This document shows positions 60,262 to 64,000 of a stretch of 64,000 bases of DNA, in pieces; positions within the stretch are counted from its first letter, which is position 1, and each line of letters begins with the position of its first letter. The translations under genes were made by a program, and so were the position numbers. The notes under the pieces are model-generated. The model ran no database searches, was not told the origin of the DNA, and saw only the letters and a list, made by a program, of their open reading frames with translations. The stretch spans positions 930,001-994,000 of the forward strand of contig JAPFFF010000001.1 of assembly GCA_039105265.1 (NCBI GenBank). The letters are read 5' to 3'. This DNA is from Tritrichomonas musculus (Eukaryota > Parabasalia > Tritrichomonadida > Tritrichomonadidae).

Positions 60262-61692
60262 ATGCTTGACCAGTTAATCTGCCAATTTGAATTGATGAAA
60301 GATGAAATCAAAGAAATAAAACAATCATCAACAAGAAAATTCGATGAGCAAAGACAATTAATCGATGAACAGTCATCTAATCTCCAAGAAGAAATCGAAG
60401 AACTGAGGAGAGAAATAAACCAAATAACACGAAATAATATCCCAAATTTAAATCAGAATATTAACCGAATGAAGAGAAAAATGAGAGACCATAAGACACA
60501 AGGAGAAAACATCGAACACAATCTACAAGACGAAATCAGGAAAATAAAAGAAGAAATTGTAAATCTCAAAGATGATCAAGAGAACAAAGCAGATAAAATA
60601 TATGTGACCGATTTTGAAAACAACCAGCAAACATTCCAAGAAAGATATGATGAAGAAAAAATGACGATCCAAGATGATCTTTTAAAACTGAAAGAAAAAA
60701 TCAACAAAATCAACAAATTTGTCAGATTACTTGACACGAACAAAACTATTTTTGGGACGACGTGTAAAGTTACGAAATTTCTGCACGATGAAGAAATTCT
60801 TGGAACAAGCGACTTTGAGGACGAGTTGAGTGAATTCTCACATTTTAATGTTGAAATTGAATATCCGTCAGAATCTTTCGAAGCGATTTACTCAGAAGTT
60901 TTATCACTGAAAAGATCAAAGAAGACCGAATTAACGATTTCAATCTTTGTCACAGGCTCCACCAATAAATACTTCAAAGGAAACAAAGAAATAAGTTCCT
61001 TGAAATTTGACTCCTCGATAACAAAAATCGAAGAATCTTCATTTGAAGGATGTTCATCTCTTTCAAGTGTTACAATTCCTTCATCTGTAACATCCATTGG
61101 AAATTGGGCTTTCAGTGGATGTTCATCCCTTTCACGTGTTTCAATTCCTTCATCTGTAACATCCATTGGAAATTGGGCTTTCAGTGGATGTTCATCCCTT
61201 TCAAGTGTTTCAATTCCTTCATCTGTAACATCCATTGGAGATTCTGCTTTCTATAAATGTTCATCCCTTTCAAGTGTTTCAATTCCTTCATCTGTAACAT
61301 CCATTGGAAATTCTTCTTTCAGTGGATGTTCATCTCTTTCAAGTGTTTCAATTCCTTCATCTGTAAAATCCATCGGAAATTCTGCTTTCAGAGGATGTTC
61401 ATCGCTTTCAAAAGTTTCAATTCCTTCATCTGTAACATCCATTGGAAATTCTTCTTTCAGTGGATGTTCATCTCTTTCAAGTGTTTCAATTCCTTCATCT
61501 GTAAAATCCATCGGAAATTCTGCTTTCAGAGGATGTTCATCTCTTTCAAGTGTTTCAATTCCTTCATCTGTAAAATCCATTGGAAATTGTGCTTTCAGTG
61601 AATGTTCATCTTTCTCAAGTGTTTCAATTCCTTCCTCTATCAATGTAGGAAACATTGGATTTTCACCCAGTGTCAATGTGAATAGAATATAA
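60262..61692 (+). CDS. Coiled-coil BspA-like LRR protein, copy B
   Basis: 476 residues from the ATG at 60262, the same length as copy A (52355-53785). The first 250 residues differ from copy A at only about a dozen positions (for example IPNLNQNINRMKRKM versus IQDLNQNITQMKIEM). The nine LRR_5 units that follow differ in order and in variable residues. Two units here recur as near-identical pairs (FSGCSSLSSVSIPSSVKSIG followed by NSAFRGCSSLS), a sign of recent unit duplication. The C-terminus ends differently (INVGNIGFSPSVNV versus IDVGKLGISLIANV). No signal peptide or membrane segment. Probable function is protein binding through the LRR face with coil-mediated oligomerisation. Confidence 0.9.
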   Translation: MLDQLICQFELMKDEIKEIKQSSTRKFDEQRQLIDEQSSNLQEEIEELRREINQITRNNIPNLNQNINRMKRKMRDHKTQGENIEHNLQDEIRKIKEEIVNLKDDQENKADKIYVTDFENNQQTFQERYDEEKMTIQDDLLKLKEKINKINKFVRLLDTNKTIFGTTCKVTKFLHDEEILGTSDFEDELSEFSHFNVEIEYPSESFEAIYSEVLSLKRSKKTELTISIFVTGSTNKYFKGNKEISSLKFDSSITKIEESSFEGCSSLSSVTIPSSVTSIGNWAFSGCSSLSRVSIPSSVTSIGNWAFSGCSSLSSVSIPSSVTSIGDSAFYKCSSLSSVSIPSSVTSIGNSSFSGCSSLSSVSIPSSVKSIGNSAFRGCSSLSKVSIPSSVTSIGNSSFSGCSSLSSVSIPSSVKSIGNSAFRGCSSLSSVSIPSSVKSIGNCAFSECSSFSSVSIPSSINVGNIGFSPSVNVNRI

Positions 61693-62527
61693 ATTTTTCC
61701 CTTTAAAATTGCAGGTGCCACTTTTTGTTTATTTTTTATATAAAAAATATTTGTTACAATGATCAACGATAGTGATGAATAAAAACATATGCTATTAAGG
61801 AAAATAGTAAATATATTTTTTTGCATCATTTCATTGTTTTTTTGGTTTCAATATTTTCTAAATATTTTTGAGAACAAGTTAAACAATTTATTTCAGGTTA
61901 TTCAAACAATTTGTGAAATTGTGATACGTTCAATGGACGGAATACACAAAAGAAATAAAATTTTATAGTCATCAAAGAAAAAAATTAATTTTAAGGGGGC
62001 AGAATACTTGCGTTTTTATCATTCAATTTTAAATTTATGAAAATCATGTCAATAAATAATATATTATAAATTTTTTGCTATATAAATAATCAATTATTTA
62101 AAGAAAATTCTAATATTGCTTTGAGAAAAACATATTTTAATATTTTTTCTTTCAAAAAGGTAGATTCCATCTGAATAAATTCAATAAGATGTTTTAAAAT
62201 ATTGAATGATAATTATAATAAAAAAAAAAAATGATAAAAAATGATATTCTTTTAAAAATTAAGGCTTCCAAAAGCCATATTTTAAATTCATTTTTTTAAT
62301 TTTATATAGTTATATTGATTTTATAAATAAATTTTTAAATTTATGCGCCAATATAAATATGCAAATTTTTGGCCATCATGCAATTTTTCAATCAGTTTAT
62401 TTAATATGTTAATAAAAACATGTGCATTAAATAAATTCATATGCTCAAATTGTTAAATAATAGATTATTTTGTGGCTTTCAACCATGTTAAATTTTTCTA
62501 AAAATATTGATTTATTTCCGAACAGTA
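61693..62527. other. Intergenic, AT-rich
   Basis: No supported gene. The LRR gene's antisense frames extend into it but are shadows. Confidence 0.5.
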
Positions 62528-62576
62528 GTAGTGTGAAATGGTGATTCTGGGCTTTCACCCCAAAATCCCCATTTCA
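62528..62576 (+). repeat. Polinton-like terminal hairpin, orphan
   Basis: AGTAGTGTG followed by a stem, GAAATGGTGATTCTGGG (62536-62552) pairing with the stretch ending 62576, loop CTTTCA. Same layout as the ends at 7293 and 38523. Confidence 0.45.
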
Positions 62577-62606
62577 GAATTAAATGACAAAACGAATGAA
62601 TAATTT

Positions 62607-62888
62607 ATGCATGATTTGAATGTTATATTTAATTTTGGAATTAATGAAAGAATTAGTGTTAGAATTTATTTTATCACCAACGAAAAAATGACATTTGAGA
62701 AAGTTAATGAAAGAATAAATGTTTTATTTAATGAAATCGTTAAATGCCAAAATCTAATGTGTGAATATATATGTAATTTCAATGAAAGTCATTCAATGAG
62801 AAAGCGTTTATACTGGACTAATGAAATCAAAAAGACTCGTAAATTAATGAAATCACTAAAGTCTGAACTATCAATGTATATGTTTTAA
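62607..62888 (+). CDS. Hypothetical protein next to an orphan hairpin
   Basis: A 93-residue ORF with ATG, charged and helical (KMTFEKVNERINVLFNEIVK, then MRKRLYWTNEIKKTRKLMKS). It starts 30 bp inside the hairpin at 62528-62576, the position where element genes begin. No family recognised. It could be a small gene of a virus-like element or a chance ORF. Confidence 0.35.
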   Translation: MHDLNVIFNFGINERISVRIYFITNEKMTFEKVNERINVLFNEIVKCQNLMCEYICNFNESHSMRKRLYWTNEIKKTRKLMKSLKSELSMYMF

Positions 62889-62910
62889 TTGAATTCGTTA
62901 TTTTTCATTC

Positions 62911-63002
62911 ATAAATCCGTAAATCTTGTCAAATCTGTAAATCCGTAAATCTTGTCAAATCTGTAAATCCGTAAATCAGTAAATCTTGACAAATCTGTAA
63001 AA
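62911..63002. repeat. 26-bp tandem repeat, about 3.5 copies
   Basis: CCGTAAATCTTGTCAAATCT recurs with a 26-bp period (62917, 62943, 62969), the last copy altered to CAGTAAATCTTGACAAATCT. Just downstream of the small ORF. Confidence 0.75.
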
Positions 63003-63084
63003 ATTGAATTAAAATCTGCAGATCTGGGATTTTTCAATGCATTCAATTTCATTAAAATTGGTAGACAATTATACCTGCACTTTT

Positions 63085-63137
63085 AGTAGTATGATGAAAA
63101 GGGTGATTTTAGGACTAAGTCCCAAAACCCCCCTTTT
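63085..63137 (+). repeat. Polinton-like terminal hairpin, possible left end of a third element
   Basis: AGTAGTATGATG then a stem (63097-63115 with 63119-63137, loop TAA). It starts with the same seven bases as element 1. The sequence inward (GCATCCCGCGCC) is less AT-rich than the flank. The element would extend past the window. Confidence 0.45.
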
Positions 63138-63443
63138 TGCATCCCGCGCCTAGTGAAAGTACAACTGTCAAACTTTCGGTACAATTCTTATATCATTTTC
63201 ATATATGATCTACAACAGGCGTGATTTTTCAAAAATTACACTCAGACTTGTTTTCAAAATCGAAATTTACATCATCGAACTCAAAATCATGAACTTTTTT
63301 GATGATCTCAAATTTATCGAAATACATATGCGAGATAAATTTCTGAACTTTACATATGTTTTCAATACTGTTTTAATATTTGATCTGAGGTAGGTGATTT
63401 TAGGACCTGTATTGAGCATAAAAATAATTCTCAACTCTTAATT

Positions 63444-63959
63444 TCATGGTCGAGTATTGTTCATAACGATATCAAAACTTCTCTTTTCTTTTTGTTTTCG
63501 TATTTCATTTTCTGTTGGTGGAATTGCTGTATGTGATAACCACGAACTATAATAAGTAAAAGTTCCTGCATCTGTGATTTCATTTCTGATTTCTACATAT
63601 TTCATTCCACATTTCCACATCCATTTTTCACTCTTGTCTACTCTAATAAATAATCTTCCACATTTAAACAACATTTCTAGCTCATGATTTGTTATGATTT
63701 CGTGTGTGCCAGTGTCAGAAGCTAGAGAGATACAAGTTACATAAACATTACAGCTATCACGGCCAGGTTTTGCAAAATTATCTGGCATAGTCTGGTACTT
63801 ATCTATGAAAGCGTATGTGGAATGTCCCTTTTCGAAATAACGAGCAGGGAAGTTCTGCTTTAGAACATTCATGATCGCAGTTGCTGTTAAACATCTATAA
63901 CCATAATAAATTTTGTACTTTTCGATGTTCTTTGGTGTAATTATTGTTTTCTCTGCCAT
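63444..63959 (-). CDS. Hypothetical protein, possible part of a third virus-like element
   Basis: 171 residues with a solid ATG and ordinary composition. Features: a Tyr/Cys-containing middle, GRDSCNVYVTCISLASDTGT near 86-105, WMWKCGMKYVEIRNEITDAG near 123-142, and a basic C-terminus. No signal or membrane segment, no family recognised. It reads toward the hairpin at 63085-63137. Context (hairpin, higher GC) suggests it belongs to the same element, but neither virus-like element in this window has a counterpart. Confidence 0.5.
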   Translation of the reverse strand: MAEKTIITPKNIEKYKIYYGYRCLTATAIMNVLKQNFPARYFEKGHSTYAFIDKYQTMPDNFAKPGRDSCNVYVTCISLASDTGTHEIITNHELEMLFKCGRLFIRVDKSEKWMWKCGMKYVEIRNEITDAGTFTYYSSWLSHTAIPPTENEIRKQKEKRSFDIVMNNTRP

Positions 63960-64000
63960 CTATTTTTGTGTATGTGATAAAATTCAAAAAAGTTCAAACA

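Noticed and set aside
61989-62015. AAGGGGGCAGAATACTTGCG as a further Polinton-like terminus
   Set aside because: No AGTAG start and no self-pairing stem; resemblance to element 2 is limited to a G-run.

Overview
The window looks like nuclear DNA of a parabasalid protist, most like Tritrichomonas or Trichomonas. The DNA is very AT-rich. Genes are intronless as far as I can see, with short T-rich upstream regions carrying TCA-type initiator (Inr) motifs close to the ATG. The gene families are those trichomonads have expanded: DUF3447/ankyrin proteins, BspA-like leucine-rich-repeat proteins, kinase and Sel1-repeat proteins, trichomonad-type kinases, and Polinton (Maverick) virus-like elements. 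The species is inferred from family content and base composition, not from a marker gene.

Layout. 1-1840: a minus-strand DUF3447 gene and an ankyrin-to-BspA fragment running off the left edge. 2265-5316: three repeats (a MULE-like element with a 10-bp target duplication, a TA-flanked MITE, a 42-bp minisatellite). 5491-14999: a dead TA-flanked transposon containing a 6.9-kb Polinton-like element (7293-14229); a 379-bp inverted copy of the minisatellite lies beyond it at 15527-15905. 16465-20007: a large kinase-Sel1 gene. 20011-24722: two broken host genes, two identical tRNA-Ile genes, and a J-domain gene cut by a 1,485-bp foldback element. 24901-34623: a kinase, a pseudokinase, a Sel1 membrane protein, a DUF3447 protein and an AIG1/FAR-17a-like membrane protein, with small remnants between. 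35034-38522: decayed transposon material. 38523-44937: a second, older Polinton-like element, itself carrying a hAT-type MITE. 44938-47218: AT-rich, no gene. 47219-51837: a PPP-family phosphatase, a Lys/Glu-rich repeat protein and an ABHD-type hydrolase. 52355-61692: two nearly identical coiled-coil BspA-LRR genes enclosing a MITE, a DHHC-like palmitoyltransferase and fragments of the LRR family. 61693-64000: two more Polinton-like terminal hairpins and an unrecognised minus-strand ORF, perhaps the edge of a third element.

The host genes do not form a pathway. They are signalling (kinases, phosphatase), lipid or membrane enzymes (AIG1-like, ABHD-like, DHHC-like) and repeat-protein families (ankyrin, Sel1, BspA).

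The most interesting system is the compact Polinton-like family. It has an integrase, a packaging ATPase, a cysteine protease and a capsid-like gene, and its termini combine AGTAG with a hairpin. Next to the left hairpin of element 1 is a small ORF that reads like the HUH endonuclease domain of a CRESS-DNA virus Rep. No protein-primed DNA polymerase is visible in either element. All family calls were made by eye, without database searches.
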